This document shows positions 1 through 9,036 of a DNA stretch of 55,085 bases, in pieces. Positions within the stretch are counted from its first letter, which is position 1; every line of letters begins with the position of its first letter. The notes under the pieces are model-generated. The model saw nothing but the letters and a program-made list of their open reading frames with translations, was not told the DNA's origin and made no database searches. The translations under genes were made by a program, and so were the position numbers. The stretch spans positions 1 through 55,085 of the forward strand of contig JANQQA010000226.1 of NCBI GenBank assembly GCA_028285205.1, given 5' to 3'. This stretch comes from Bythopirellula sp. GTDB lineage: Bacteria > Planctomycetota > Planctomycetia > Pirellulales > Lacipirellulaceae.

Positions 1-3000
1 CCTTCAGCGTAGATCGTGTCCATCGCCAGCGAACTCTTGCCACTGCCCGACGGTCCGCAGCAGACGGTGAATTTGTCGCGCGGGATTTTCACGTCGACAT
101 TACGCAGATTGTGTTGCTCAGCACCCTGCACGGTGATGTACTTGGCCTGCTCGACCTTCTTGCGTTTGGTCTTCTTTGCCTCTGTGGCAACTTTCTCACC
201 GAGGTGCGCAGCCAGGGCGATGCCGGTGAAAGAAGGCAGGGACGAAGAATCGGTGACGACGGATGAGTTAGCATTTTCCGCCTTCCTCCTTCCTCCCTCC
301 GCCTTCGCTTGCGCGAGCGCGTACTCCACCACCTGTTCCGGCGTGCCCGTGGTCACCACTTCGCCACCATGTTTCCCGCCCCCAGGTCCCAAGTCGATGA
401 TCCAGTCGGCCGTTTTGATCACGTCCAGATTGTGTTCGACAACCAGCACGGTATTCCCTGCGTCCACGAAATCGTGCAGCACTTTCAGCAGCAACTCGAT
501 ATCGGCGAAGTGTAGGCCGGTCGTCGGCTCATCGAGCATGTACAGCGTCTTGCCGGTGGACTTCTTGACGAGCTCGCGCGCGAGTTTGATGCGTTGGGCC
601 TCGCCACCCGAGAGCGTTGGCGACGGCTGGCCCAGTTTCATGTAGTCGAGCCCCACCGCATGCAGCGTTTCCAGCTTGTGCTTGATCTTGGGGATGTTCT
701 CAAAGTGCTCCAGCGCCTGCTGCACATCCATCTCAAGCACGTCAGCGATCGACTTGTCTTTGTACTTGATCTGCAGCGCTTCGTGGTTGAAACGATGCCC
801 CTGGCAGACGTTGCACGTGATCCACACGTCGGCCAGAAAGTCCATCTCAAGCTTGTTCGACCCATTGCCGCTACACGCCTCGCACCGTCCGCCCGCTACG
901 TTGAAGCTGAAGCGCCCTGGTTTGTACCCGCGTTTTTTTGCTTCAGGCAGCTGCGCGTACAGGTTGCGAATCTCGTCGAACACCTTGATGTACGTGGCCG
1001 GATTAGAACGCGGCGTCCGACCGATGGGCGATTGGTCGATGGCGATCATCTTGTCGAGATGCTCCATCCCCTCGATCGCATCATGATCGCCGGGCACGCC
1101 CTTGCCACCATTGAGATCACGCCGCAGAGTTTCGACCAAGATGTCCGAGAAGATCGAACTCTTGCCACTACCGCTGGAACCCGTGAGGCAAACGAACGCC
1201 CCCAGCGGGATCTCGATGTCGATGCCTTTCAGATTATTGTGCCGAGCACCGACGACCCGCAGCGTGGGTAAGGCGGAAGGTGGAAGGCTGAGGGAGGAGC
1301 CGTCTTGCTCATCCTTCTGCCCTCCGCCTTCCTCCATACAGCCGATCCTGCGGCGCGCGGGCACTTCAATCTTCCGGTTCCCCGACAAGTACGCACCCGT
1401 GACGCTTTTCTTCGCCTTACCGACGGTCGTCGCATCGCCGACCGCGACCAACTCGCCACCACGAACACCGGGCCCGGGTCCGAAGTCGATGATCTGGTCG
1501 GCCGCGCGCATGGTGTCCTCGTCATGCTCGACGACGATCACCGTATTGCCTTGGTCGCGCAATCGCTGCAGCGTGGCGAGCAGCCGATCGTTGTCGCGCG
1601 GGTGCAAGCCGATCGACGGCTCATCGAGGATGTACAACACGCCGACCAGGCCGCAGCCAATCTGCCCGGCCAGCCGAATGCGCTGCGTTTCGCCACCCGA
1701 TAGCGTTGGTGCCGTCCGATCGAGCGACAGGTAATCAAGGCCCACATTGGTCAAAAACCCTAACCGACCGCGGATTTCTTTCAGCACCTCGGCGGCAACT
1801 TTTGCCGCCGTTTCATCGAGTTGCAGCTCGGCAAAATAGCGTTGGGCTTCTTCGATCGGCAACTTGCAGACTTCGGGCAGCGTAAGGCTGGCGTTTTCCG
1901 AGAAATCGGCATGCGTCGTCGTCAACCGCACGGAACGCGCCTGCGGATTGAGCCGCTGCCCGTGGCAATCGGGGCAGCCGATGACGTTCATGAATTTTTC
2001 CAGCTTGGCGATCAGCGACTTGCTCTTCGCGCTGCGATACTTGTCGAGGAGCTCTGGGATGATCCCGTCGAACGTGCCGCCGTACTTTTGCGAGTTCTTG
2101 CCTCCACGCCACGTGAAGGTGATGTGCTCATCGCCGGTGCCCCACAGCCATAGGTACTGCTGCTGGCTGGTTAATTCCTCCCACGGCGTTTCCGTGAGGG
2201 TCGCCTCAGGCCACTCACGCTTGCGTTCCATCGTATCGGCGACGCCCTGATAGATGTGCCGCTTCCATCGTCCCAAGTCCTTCCACTGACCGAGCAGTTC
2301 GATGCAGCCCTTGGCAAGCGACTTGGTCGGATCGGTCACCAGCTTTTCAGGGTCGAAGCTGAACATCGTGCCCAGGCCATCGCACTCGTAGCACATGCCC
2401 TGCGGACTGTTGAAGCTAAACAACTGAGGCGTCGGCGGCTGAAAGCTGAGTCCGCAGTTGTTGCACGCATAGTCCGCCGACAGCGCGATGTCCCCGGGTC
2501 GGAGTCCAGCGCGTTTCTTCGCTTGCGGTTTTGCCTCCACATCTTCCGGCGCGACAATAAGATTGCCCTCGCCCAGTTTGAGGCCCAACTCGACCGCTTC
2601 CGCCAGGCGGCTGCGAATGCTGGGGGCGTTGACCAGACGATCGACGACCACTTCGATGTCGTGGCGCATCTGCCGATCGAGCGATAAGTTGTCGGTCAGC
2701 TGCACGATCTCGCCGTCGATCCGCGCGCGGACGAAGCCCTGCTTCAACAAGTCTTCGCACAGATCGCGGAATTCGCCCTTTTGCTGCCGGACAATCGGGG
2801 CGAGCACGACGAACTTCGTTTTGGTGGGCAGCGACATGATCCGCGCGATGATCTGCTCTCGCGATTGGGCGGTGATCGGTCGCGCACACTGTGGACAGTG
2901 CCCTTGCCCCACACGAGCGTAGAGCACTCGCAAGAAGTCATAAATCTCGGTGATCGTACCCACGGTCGAGCGCGGGTTGCTGCCAGCCGATTTCTGCGCG

Positions 3001-3260
3001 ATCGAAATCGACGGGCTCAGCCCACTGATGTGATCGACGTCGGGCTTGGGCATCTGCCCCAGAAACTGCCGCGCGAAGGTCGACAAACTCTCGACATAGC
3101 GCCGCTGGCCCTCGGCATACAATGTGTCGAACGCCAACGAACTCTTGCCGCTGCCACTCACGCCGGTCAGACAGATCAGCTGATTGCGCGGCAACACTAA
3201 ATCGACATCGCGGAGATTGTGTTCGCGAGCACCTTTGATGATGATATCGGAGGCGGGCAT
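1..3260 (-). CDS. uvrA: UvrA excinuclease ATPase, tandem-duplicated form (3' part beyond window)
   Basis: DNA damage-recognition ATPase of the UvrABC nucleotide excision repair system. The ATG at 3258-3260 gives [20 protein letters not shown], the normal UvrA start. Walker A 1 (GVSGSGKSS) is at residues 33-41, ABC signature 1 (LSGGETQRI) near 519, Walker A 2 (GSSGSGKSS) at 694-702 and signature 2 (LSGGEAQRI) near 879, followed by the DEPTTGLH Walker B. A normal UvrA would end near residue 940-1000. Here the frame stays open through a charged linker and restarts with [15 protein letters not shown] and a third Walker A (GPSGSGKSS, residues 1069-1077; nt 30-56). The gene therefore encodes at least one and a half UvrA units, as in the double-length UvrA of Chlamydiae. 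Heptamer repeats lie in both inter-module linkers (1272-1335 and 276-303). The C-terminal end lies outside the window. Confidence 0.95.
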   Translation of the reverse strand, partial: MPASDIIIKGAREHNLRDVDLVLPRNQLICLTGVSGSGKSSLAFDTLYAEGQRRYVESLSTFARQFLGQMPKPDVDHISGLSPSISIAQKSAGSNPRSTVGTITEIYDFLRVLYARVGQGHCPQCARPITAQSREQIIARIMSLPTKTKFVVLAPIVRQQKGEFRDLCEDLLKQGFVRARIDGEIVQLTDNLSLDRQMRHDIEVVVDRLVNAPSIRSRLAEAVELGLKLGEGNLIVAPEDVEAKPQAKKRAGLRPGDIALSADYACNNCGLSFQPPTPQLFSFNSPQGMCYECDGLGTMFSFDPEKLVTDPTKSLAKGCIELLGQWKDLGRWKRHIYQGVADTMERKREWPEATLTETPWEELTSQQQYLWLWGTGDEHITFTWRGGKNSQKYGGTFDGIIPELLDKYRSAKSKSLIAKLEKFMNVIGCPDCHGQRLNPQARSVRLTTTHADFSENASLTLPEVCKLPIEEAQRYFAELQLDETAAKVAAEVLKEIRGRLGFLTNVGLDYLSLDRTAPTLSGGETQRIRLAGQIGCGLVGVLYILDEPSIGLHPRDNDRLLATLQRLRDQGNTVIVVEHDEDTMRAADQIIDFGPGPGVRGGELVAVGDATTVGKAKKSVTGAYLSGNRKIEVPARRRIGCMEEGGGQKDEQDGSSLSLPPSALPTLRVVGARHNNLKGIDIEIPLGAFVCLTGSSGSGKSSIFSDILVETLRRDLNGGKGVPGDHDAIEGMEHLDKMIAIDQSPIGRTPRSNPATYIKVFDEIRNLYAQLPEAKKRGYKPGRFSFNVAGGRCEACSGNGSNKLEMDFLADVWITCNVCQGHRFNHEALQIKYKDKSIADVLEMDVQQALEHFENIPKIKHKLETLHAVGLDYMKLGQPSPTLSGGEAQRIKLARELVKKSTGKTLYMLDEPTTGLHFADIELLLKVLHDFVDAGNTVLVVEHNLDVIKTADWIIDLGPGGGKHGGEVVTTGTPEQVVEYALAQAKAEGGRRKAENANSSVVTDSSSLPSFTGIALAAHLGEKVATEAKKTKRKKVEQAKYITVQGAEQHNLRNVDVKIPRDKFTVCCGPSGSGKSSLAMDTIYAE
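276..303. repeat. heptamer array in uvrA linker
   Basis: Four 7-bp units in register, on the plus strand of the type TTCCGCC TTCCTCC, ending CTCCGCC. They are translated on the minus strand as part of the linker between the second and third ABC modules of UvrA ([11 protein letters not shown]). The same purine-rich family (minus-strand consensus GGMGGAA) occurs at 1272-1335 and 10279-10306. Confidence 0.7.
1272..1335. repeat. inverted heptamer element inside uvrA
   Basis: Left arm 1272-1299 is four units of type GGCGGAA GGTGGAA. Right arm 1313-1335 is about three units of the complementary type (CCTTCTG CCCTCCG). The arms can pair as a long imperfect hairpin around a 13-nt centre. The element is in frame and adds a low-complexity stretch ([20 protein letters not shown]) between the first and second ABC modules of UvrA, just before the [13 protein letters not shown] strand of module 2. 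Confidence 0.75.
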
Positions 3261-3396
3261 AGGGAGGGGCTGGGATTCAGGGGCGAGGATCTGGCGGGCA
3301 AAATCGCGCGAACCAACCATTATAGGGGCATCGGGAACCGCTCCCAAGTGAATCTTTTTTGCGACTCAAATCGAATCTTTTTCCAGGCAGCTACCG

Positions 3397-4263
3397 TTGA
3401 CAAATTGGCCCGATTACGAATTGCTCGACTTTGGTGAAGGTCGCAAGCTGGAGCGGTTTGCGAGCAATATCTTCGATCGGCCGTGTCCACAAGCGGAAGC
3501 CGATTCTCGGGCGCAGCAAGAGGTCTGGCGTTCGCCAACGAGCAAGTTCATTGGAGATCGAGTTGGTGCTGGCACGTGGCGACCGTCACCCGAACGCTCG
3601 TTACGGAAGCCTGAACGCGAAATCTGGTGCAATGTGCCGATCGCAGCCGGCTTTAAAATGTTCGTTCATCCGCGTCCAAACGGTCAGCTTGGAATCTTCC
3701 CCGAGCAGTTTATAAGCTGGCAGTGGATCGCGGACCGCGTCGCGGCGGCTGATCGCACGCTACGCGTCCTAAATCTGTTTGCCTACACGGGTGGCAGTAC
3801 TCTTGCGGCAGCCGTAGCTGGTGCGGAAGTCACGCACATCGACGCGGCGAAGCAAGCGATTGAAACAGCGAAGTTGAACGCTGCTGACAAGTATCCCATT
3901 CGCTGGATCGTTGAAGACGCCCTGAAATTCTGCCGACGCGAGGTCAGGCGAGGCAACCAATACGACGCGGTGATTCTCGACCCGCCCAGCTACGGTCACG
4001 GTCCCAAAGGTGAGTCGTGGTCGATCAAGCGCGACTTACTTCCGCTACTGGACCTGTGCGGCCAACTCACCGCAGAACACCGACAGTTCATCCTGTGCAC
4101 GTGCCACACGCCCGGCATCAGCGCTGCGGACCTGAGCGCGTATTTGTCCGACGGCATTTTCGGCCACTGCGGCCAGCCTCCAAAGGTCGGCACACTGTAC
4201 CTCAAGACCGCCGATGGTCGCAAACTACCCAGCGGCGAGTTCGCACGCTGGCCAGGAAAATGA
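3397..4263 (+). CDS. class I SAM-dependent rRNA methyltransferase, RlmI/RlmK-like core
   Basis: 288 residues with a TTG start (MTNWPDYELLDFGEG); I see no better ATG upstream. The Rossmann SAM-binding motif is LNLFAYTGGSTLA (residues about 126-138), followed by the acidic loop EVTHIDAAK and the DPPSYG motif (about 197-202) expected in the catalytic site of this COG1092-type family. The family methylates 23S rRNA bases. The PUA domain of E. coli RlmI is not evident, so the substrate is uncertain. The gene is divergent from uvrA with a 136-bp gap. A 91-bp palindromic repeat begins 20 bp after the stop. Confidence 0.8.
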   Translation: MTNWPDYELLDFGEGRKLERFASNIFDRPCPQAEADSRAQQEVWRSPTSKFIGDRVGAGTWRPSPERSLRKPEREIWCNVPIAAGFKMFVHPRPNGQLGIFPEQFISWQWIADRVAAADRTLRVLNLFAYTGGSTLAAAVAGAEVTHIDAAKQAIETAKLNAADKYPIRWIVEDALKFCRREVRRGNQYDAVILDPPSYGHGPKGESWSIKRDLLPLLDLCGQLTAEHRQFILCTCHTPGISAADLSAYLSDGIFGHCGQPPKVGTLYLKTADGRKLPSGEFARWPGK

Positions 4264-4283
4264 TTCATCTATTATCACGCCGA

Positions 4284-4374
<91 letters not shown>

Positions 4375-4419
4375 ATCCAAACAAATCTAACCTTGTGCTG
4401 ACCAACGTAGGCGGATTGC

Positions 4420-4731
4420 TCAAAACTCATCAGAAAGTTTAACTACTTTGTCAGTGTAGACTCTGATGATGTCGTCCGACGTCATTGAAAGCCATCTCCG
4501 TACCTGCTTGTTCTTATCGGCCATTTTTTCAAGAGAGAACTTGTGCGGCTGGTGTGAATTCGATTTGCAAAAGTCACATTTGAATACGTTGTACTTGGCG
4601 GTTCGCAGATCCTCCGCTAATTCCGTCAATTTCTGTGCTGGCAAGCCGTGTCTGATTGCATGGAGAAGCCTACGCTCTCGTTTCGCAAAGATGCGTTTTT
4701 TCTTCTGATGATTCGCAATATAGGCTGTCAT
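4420..4731 (-). CDS. small hypothetical protein with a Cys-x-x-Cys pair
   Basis: 103 residues, beginning MTAYIANHQKKKRIFAKRER. It is basic at the N-terminus, has a predicted amphipathic helix (LPAQKLTELAEDLRTAKY) and a CDFC pair near residue 52-55 that could bind a metal, followed by a charged helix (SLEKMADKNKQVRRWL). I do not recognise the family. It is intact and lies alone between the two 91-bp palindromic repeats, transcribed opposite to both flanking genes. AT content is visibly higher than that of the neighbouring genes. That may mean an acquired gene, or simply a non-conserved one. Function unknown. Confidence 0.55.
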   Translation of the reverse strand: MTAYIANHQKKKRIFAKRERRLLHAIRHGLPAQKLTELAEDLRTAKYNVFKCDFCKSNSHQPHKFSLEKMADKNKQVRRWLSMTSDDIIRVYTDKVVKLSDEF

Positions 4732-4857
4732 AACGATCTTTGTGACACGCTGCGCTGCTCACGTGTTCGGTTTCAAGTCTGTTTGGCAACTGTTATGCTC
4801 TGCAGTAACTTGCACCAAGCATGGGACTTAGGTCTTCTAGACGAATGGCTCATGCGT

Positions 4858-4904
4858 CGATCACCAGCCGACAGAATGCTGGCAGCAGAGAGGCCGCCGA
4901 GCTA
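4858..4904 (+). repeat. duplicated 5' end of the downstream methyltransferase gene
   Basis: About 46 bp match the first codons of the methyltransferase gene at 5023-5069. The first 23 bp (CGATCACCAGCCGACAGAAT...) are identical, then about five mismatches follow up to GGCCGCC(A/G)AGCT. The copies are 165 bp apart. The upstream copy runs directly into the 91-bp palindromic repeat at 4893, so the repeat appears to have interrupted a tandem duplication of the gene start. Confidence 0.7.
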
Positions 4905-4983
4905 AGTTGTGTGCCACTGCTGGCTCGTCCAGCAGTGCGGAGCGGGTGCCAGCCTCACACTGCTGGATGAAACCAGCAGTGGC
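4893..4983. repeat. 91-bp palindromic repeat, copy 2
   Basis: Near-identical to 4284-4374 in the same orientation: same length, same outer arms (GCCACTGCTGG / CCAGCAGTGGC) and same inner palindrome. It ends 29 bp before the start codon of the methyltransferase gene at 5013, so it probably lies in that gene's 5' leader and could fold in the mRNA. Confidence 0.85.
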
Positions 4984-5012
4984 GGATGTGAAATGCGAAC
5001 CGAAAACAAGCG

Positions 5013-5813
5013 ATGAACGAACCGATCACCAGCCGACAGAATGCTCGCATCAAGGAGGCCGCCAAGCTGCGCGACGCGCGGCAGCGGAAGAAGCAGCGTC
5101 GCTTCCTGATCGACGGGGTGCGTGAGATCGGTCGCGCGCTCGACGCAGGGATCGAAGTCGACGAGGCATTCGTTTGCCCGACGCTATGCAGCGCTGACGA
5201 AGCGAGAGCGTTGACTGGCCGCTTCGCACCGGAGACTATCTACGAAGTGACGCCTGACGTCTTCGAAAAACTCTGCTTCGGCGATCGCACCGAAGGCATC
5301 GTCGTCGCGGCCTCTACGCCACAGCGCACGCTCGAACAGTTGCAGCTTCCCGAGCATCCCCTCGTGGCTGTGCTGGTGGGCTTGGAAAAACCGGGCAACG
5401 TCGGCGCGATTTTGCGAACAGCCGACGGCGCAGGCGTCGACGCCGTGATCATCGCCGATGGCACCACCGATCTGTTTAACCCCAACACCGTCCGCGCGAG
5501 TATCGGCACCGTGTTCTCGCCCAACATCGCCACCGCCACGACCGACGAGGCGCTCACTCAACTCCGCGCGTGGCAATTGCCTATCGTCGCCGCACGTCCC
5601 CAGGCCAAGCAGCTCTACACCGAGTTCGACTACCGCTCCGGCGCCGCCATCGCCCTGGGCAGCGAAGCCGACGGCCTCGCCCGCACCTGGCAACAACCCG
5701 ACATCCAAGGCGTACGGCTCAGAATGAAAGGCATCGCCGACAGCCTGAATGTGTCGGTAACGGCGGGAATTCTGTTCTATGAAGCGCAGCGGCAGCGTGC
5801 GACCGAGTATTAA
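5013..5813 (+). CDS. SpoU (TrmH) family RNA 2'-O-methyltransferase
   Basis: 266 residues. The N-terminal substrate-binding domain (residues 1-100: MNEPITSRQNARIKEAAKL...) precedes a SPOUT trefoil-knot domain with the three family motifs: motif 1 EKPGNVGAILRTADGAG (about 124-140), motif 2 IALGSEADGL (about 210-219) and motif 3 LRMKGIADSLNVSVTAGILF near the C-terminus. It transfers a methyl group from SAM to a ribose 2'-OH in tRNA or rRNA. It resembles the RlmB/TsnR group, but the target base cannot be read from sequence. The start is ATG at 5013. Upstream lie the 91-bp repeat and a duplicated fragment of the gene's own 5' end. Confidence 0.88.
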   Translation: MNEPITSRQNARIKEAAKLRDARQRKKQRRFLIDGVREIGRALDAGIEVDEAFVCPTLCSADEARALTGRFAPETIYEVTPDVFEKLCFGDRTEGIVVAASTPQRTLEQLQLPEHPLVAVLVGLEKPGNVGAILRTADGAGVDAVIIADGTTDLFNPNTVRASIGTVFSPNIATATTDEALTQLRAWQLPIVAARPQAKQLYTEFDYRSGAAIALGSEADGLARTWQQPDIQGVRLRMKGIADSLNVSVTAGILFYEAQRQRATEY

Positions 5814-5900
5814 GCTGCGACAATGAAGATCTCGTTCGCGTCGAACGTGTTACGCTGGGCAGAGTACAAACTCACGCGTTTCACCCGCGAAGGGTGCTCC

Positions 5901-6518
5901 TCATGTGGATAGCCTTTTTCTGGCGCGCTCAACCTTCGTCAAGATTGACTGAGAACAGTTGAAATAATCTAGCCGGTCGATCGCCCGCAAGAACTTAGCG
6001 TCGACTTTGGCTACCTGGGCAGGCGCCAGGCTAAGAACTCGCAGGTTCTTCAATCCGACTATGGGAGCTGAGTCTTCGACTTCTACGTTTCGATATCCAT
6101 CACCGCCAACACTAAGCACCTCCAGGTTTGGAAGATCGCTCACGACCTCGATATCAAAGCGGTCCGTCCATTGCACCGATAAGTGCTTTAGTGTCTGAAG
6201 CGATCTAATTGGTGACCAATCCACGATCCGATTGCCGTGGCTAAGTGAAAGATGTTCCAGGGGCTTGTGCATCAATGACGTCAGCCTCGTCAATTTTGGT
6301 TTCCACAAATTCAAAGCCGTAACAGTCTGGGATGAGGCCATGAGTTCGAGCCACGCGTCAGTCGGCATGTTAAGCCATATAGCTTTTCTACCCCTCACAA
6401 ACTTGTGACTGGGATCGAACTTGGAACAGTCGATTCTGCTTATTCGCTTGCTTGGAAATCCGTCCCTTCGCATATATGGATTATGTAGCGCCATTGCCTC
6501 ATCATGCTGTAGCGACAT
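5901..6518 (-). CDS. leucine-rich-repeat protein
   Basis: 205 residues with about five leucine-rich repeats between residues 70 and 190: VTALNLWKPKLTRLTSL, LEHLSLSHGNRI, LKHLSVQWTDRF, LEVLSVGGDGYRNVEV and LRVLSLAPAQVAKV. No signal peptide, membrane segment or enzymatic domain is visible, so it is probably a cytoplasmic protein-binding module. It points toward the methyltransferase gene (convergent, 87-bp gap). The codon use is less GC-rich than in the housekeeping genes. Function unknown. The LRR assignment is from the spacing of Leu/Ile/Val residues only. Confidence 0.6.
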   Translation of the reverse strand: MSLQHDEAMALHNPYMRRDGFPSKRISRIDCSKFDPSHKFVRGRKAIWLNMPTDAWLELMASSQTVTALNLWKPKLTRLTSLMHKPLEHLSLSHGNRIVDWSPIRSLQTLKHLSVQWTDRFDIEVVSDLPNLEVLSVGGDGYRNVEVEDSAPIVGLKNLRVLSLAPAQVAKVDAKFLRAIDRLDYFNCSQSILTKVERARKRLST

Positions 6519-6758
6519 CCGATACTCCGAGACGGCTTTGAATGCTGGTCACACGGCGCTACCGATTTGCTGGACAGTATACTGCATCCCCTCTTGATTC
6601 CCACCTTCGGCAAGGGCGAACATACGAGCCTGAATGAGCAACCAGACCGATGCGCTCGGAGAGGTACTTTCGCCGCTAGAATCTGCAAGTTCCTAGCTTT
6701 GGAGCTAGATCTCGCTATTCACTCTCCATCCATCAATTCAAGTCTCCACGAAAGCCAA

Positions 6759-6786
6759 CTCTGCGCCCTCCGCGCCTCTGCGTGAG
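6759..6786. repeat. degenerate heptamer-like stretch (CTCTGCG type)
   Basis: Four 7-bp steps starting CTCTGCG CCCTCCG and continuing CGCCTCT then GCGTGAG. Less regular than the other arrays in the window; possibly an old member of the same class. Confidence 0.35.
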
Positions 6787-6903
6787 ACCATTGCCGTTCG
6801 TCCCTGGCCAAAAATAGTTGCTGAATCACTAGGGCAAATCGATTAAAGTAATTCTGGCCAACAGCTCTGCGCTGAGCGACTTACCTCCTACTGCAGAGGA
6901 CAC

Positions 6904-6944
6904 GGGAGGTTTTGAAAGGTTGTGTGCGGCGGACCTTTCAATAC
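6904..6944. repeat. hairpin A (GGGAGGTTTTGAAA arm)
   Basis: A perfect 9-bp inverted repeat TTGAAAGGT (6912-6920) / ACCTTTCAA (6933-6941) with a 12-nt loop. The left side starts with the 14-mer GGGAGGTTTTGAAA, which recurs at 7025. No T-run follows, so it is not a standard intrinsic terminator. Confidence 0.6.
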
Positions 6945-7024
6945 CCGCCGGTGATGGCGGCGGGCTGGTTTCCGTAAGTCGTTGCAGACAAGGAGATTGC
7001 GGAGTCGCTGCACGGGTGACCGAT

Positions 7025-7063
7025 GGGAGGTTTTGAAAAGAAAAACCAGAAACCTTTCAAAAC
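7025..7063. repeat. hairpin B (same left arm as hairpin A)
   Basis: The 14-mer GGGAGGTTTTGAAA again, with a perfect 9-bp inverted repeat GTTTTGAAA (7030-7038) / TTTCAAAAC (7055-7063) around a purine-rich 16-nt loop. It is 78 bp downstream of the mscS stop codon. Confidence 0.6.
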
Positions 7064-7140
7064 GCGAATCACGCGCCTCAGCCGGACCGCCACGCGGTTC
7101 GCCGGACCCTCGCCCCAATTCAAACCGCATGCCGACCCGG

Positions 7141-8904
7141 CTACGAGCTGATCCGCTTGGGCCGCAGCGCGATTTCCTCGGCCACTTGTTTGCCCATGTC
7201 GACGGGCAGTTCCATCTCAGGCGGCGAGCCGTTCTCGTCGGCGGGGATCATGTGCAGCGTGCGTGTGGGGAACGCGAACTGCACGCCCAGTTTGTCGGCC
7301 AGGCGAACGATATCGGAGAGCAGACGATGACGCGACTGCAGCTCGCTCCCCCAGTCGGGACACTGCACGAAGCAGTAGAGCATGATGTCGAGCGAACTGG
7401 GACCGAAGTCGTTGAAGTAGACGTGGAAGTAGTCCTTCCGCGTGTTGGGATGGCGGCGAATCAGCTCGCGGATGCCTTCGCAAAAGGCCTCAAGCTGGTC
7501 AGGCGTGGTATCGTATTGCACGCCAATGGTCGTCTTGATGCGCCGATAACGACGCCGACCCATGTTGTCGACCGCGGCGGTTGTCAGATGGCTGTTGGGT
7601 AGCGTAATCAGCGAGTTGTAAAACGTCCGCACCCGTGTGCTGCGAAAGCCGACCATCTCGACGGTGCCTTCGGCACCCTCGGTCACGATCCAGTCGCCCA
7701 CTTCAAACGGCCGATCGAACAACACCGTGACCGAGCCGAAGAAGTTGGCCACCGCGTCCTTCGACGCAAATGCCAACGCCGCACCACCGATGCCCAAACC
7801 GCCCATCAGCCCCAGAATCGGCACATCGAACGTCTGCGCCGCGGTCAGCACGGCGATGCAAATCGTGAGGATCTTCAGCGACTTGGAGATCATCGGCACG
7901 ATCAAATCGTCGAAACGCGTTTCCGTCGCACCTGCTTTCCGCGCGAAGTACTTCGCCGCCACGTCGATAATCGCAAAGGCCGTCCACGCAGCTGCGAAAA
8001 TGGTGAACAGCTTGAGCACGGCCAGCAGGATGTTCAGGATCGCCGGCGGCAAGCCGATCAGCTTTGTGCCAAAGTACCACGTCGCCGCGTTGGTCAGCCG
8101 TCCGATCGGTCGCCACACTTTCGAGCGCGCAGCGAGTTCTTCTTCCTCGACGTATTGATCGAACCATCGAGTAGAGACCGCGGCGAGCAGCCACCGTACC
8201 AGCGCATCGATCAGCAGGCCGATGAAAATCAGCACGAGCAGACAGATCCACTGATAATCAGGAATGATCAGCGTTTGGTTCCGCAGGAAGCGCGGAAACA
8301 TGTTTCGCAAGCGAATACTAAACGGCTGAGCGATGGCTTCGTCTGCGCTCTCCGTGGTTTCTGTCGTCTGCGCGGCCAGCTCTTGTTCGAGTTCGTTATA
8401 GAGCGATTCGACGTTATCGCAGGTCTCCTGGCTGAACCGCCAATTCCCGTCCACATCGTTGCGACGCAACTCGAGTTGGCTGGCGTTGTCCTCAGCTCCC
8501 ACGACGTCGCCCAAGCTAAACGGATCGATGCGATCGTTAGCTTCAGGAATCTCATCCAGCAGTTGCTCGTCGTCAACGGTAAGTGGAGTCCACTGTCTGA
8601 TCAGTGCATGCAACTGATAAGCAACGTTGGGGCCGCTGGTCGCTTTCGCTTCGCTGGTGAGCTTGCCCAGGTCCAGACAGGAGATCGCCAGTTCGGTCTC
8701 TTCGTCCCGCATGGCACGCAAGAACGTGTGCACTGTCGCCCGCGGGCTTTGCAAAGCGGGCCGCGGCGTGACAGCGGCGGGAACTGCGGGGGCCGTGTTG
8801 GAATCCTGCGCGTGGGCCGCAAGGCCCGACAGGCAAACCAGCCACAAGCAAAGCCAAGCGGTACGCATAAAGAAACTCAGTCGATCGAATGGTGCAGAGT
8901 TCAT
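7141..8904 (-). CDS. MscS-family mechanosensitive ion channel
   Basis: 587 residues; an inner-membrane tension-gated channel or a related transporter. A signal peptide (MRTAWLCLWLVCLSGLAAHAQ, counted from the internal Met at residue 13, nt 8868) is followed by a periplasmic domain of about 170 residues. Then come several membrane segments (WICLLVLIFIGLLIDALVRW near residue 220, ILLAVLKLFTIFAAAWTAF, LKILTICIAVLTAA) and the MscS pore helix and beta domain (GGLGIGGAALAFASKDAVAN, then FFGSVTVLFDRPFEVGDWI). It is divergent from the OleC-like gene with 132 bp between starts. Two Met codons are plausible starts (8904 or 8868); I kept the longer form. Confidence 0.88.
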   Translation of the reverse strand: MNSAPFDRLSFFMRTAWLCLWLVCLSGLAAHAQDSNTAPAVPAAVTPRPALQSPRATVHTFLRAMRDEETELAISCLDLGKLTSEAKATSGPNVAYQLHALIRQWTPLTVDDEQLLDEIPEANDRIDPFSLGDVVGAEDNASQLELRRNDVDGNWRFSQETCDNVESLYNELEQELAAQTTETTESADEAIAQPFSIRLRNMFPRFLRNQTLIIPDYQWICLLVLIFIGLLIDALVRWLLAAVSTRWFDQYVEEEELAARSKVWRPIGRLTNAATWYFGTKLIGLPPAILNILLAVLKLFTIFAAAWTAFAIIDVAAKYFARKAGATETRFDDLIVPMISKSLKILTICIAVLTAAQTFDVPILGLMGGLGIGGAALAFASKDAVANFFGSVTVLFDRPFEVGDWIVTEGAEGTVEMVGFRSTRVRTFYNSLITLPNSHLTTAAVDNMGRRRYRRIKTTIGVQYDTTPDQLEAFCEGIRELIRRHPNTRKDYFHVYFNDFGPSSLDIMLYCFVQCPDWGSELQSRHRLLSDIVRLADKLGVQFAFPTRTLHMIPADENGSPPEMELPVDMGKQVAEEIALRPKRISS

Positions 8905-9036
8905 GATTCTGGACGGTTAAAAGACTCAGTTTCAATCTCCCGTCGCGCTTTGTCCACCCTTGACCGACGACAATTCGCCGAGAAACCACCGGCTGCCCCG
9001 CTTTCGCCACTGGGCAATCTGATTCACAATGATCCC

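Larger units (their letters stand above)
6519..7140. other. 622-bp gene-free region with structured repeats
   Basis: Convincing coding potential is absent on either strand. The region holds a degenerate heptamer-type stretch (6759-6786) and two hairpins that share the same left arm (6904-6944 and 7025-7063), plus a GC-rich palindromic tract (CCCGCCGGTGATGGCGGCGGGC) near 6944. It lies between the LRR gene start and the mscS stop, so it is both the LRR upstream region and the mscS 3' region. Confidence 0.6.

Noticed and set aside
16..645. Long rightward open frames over the uvrA region
   Set aside because: They are antisense to uvrA, whose motifs are clear on the minus strand; the translated products are Ser/Arg/Cys-rich with no domain.
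8155..9036. An 882-bp in-frame extension upstream of the OleC-like gene
   Set aside because: It is antisense to mscS and has no family similarity; the ATG at 9037 fits the adenylating-enzyme family.
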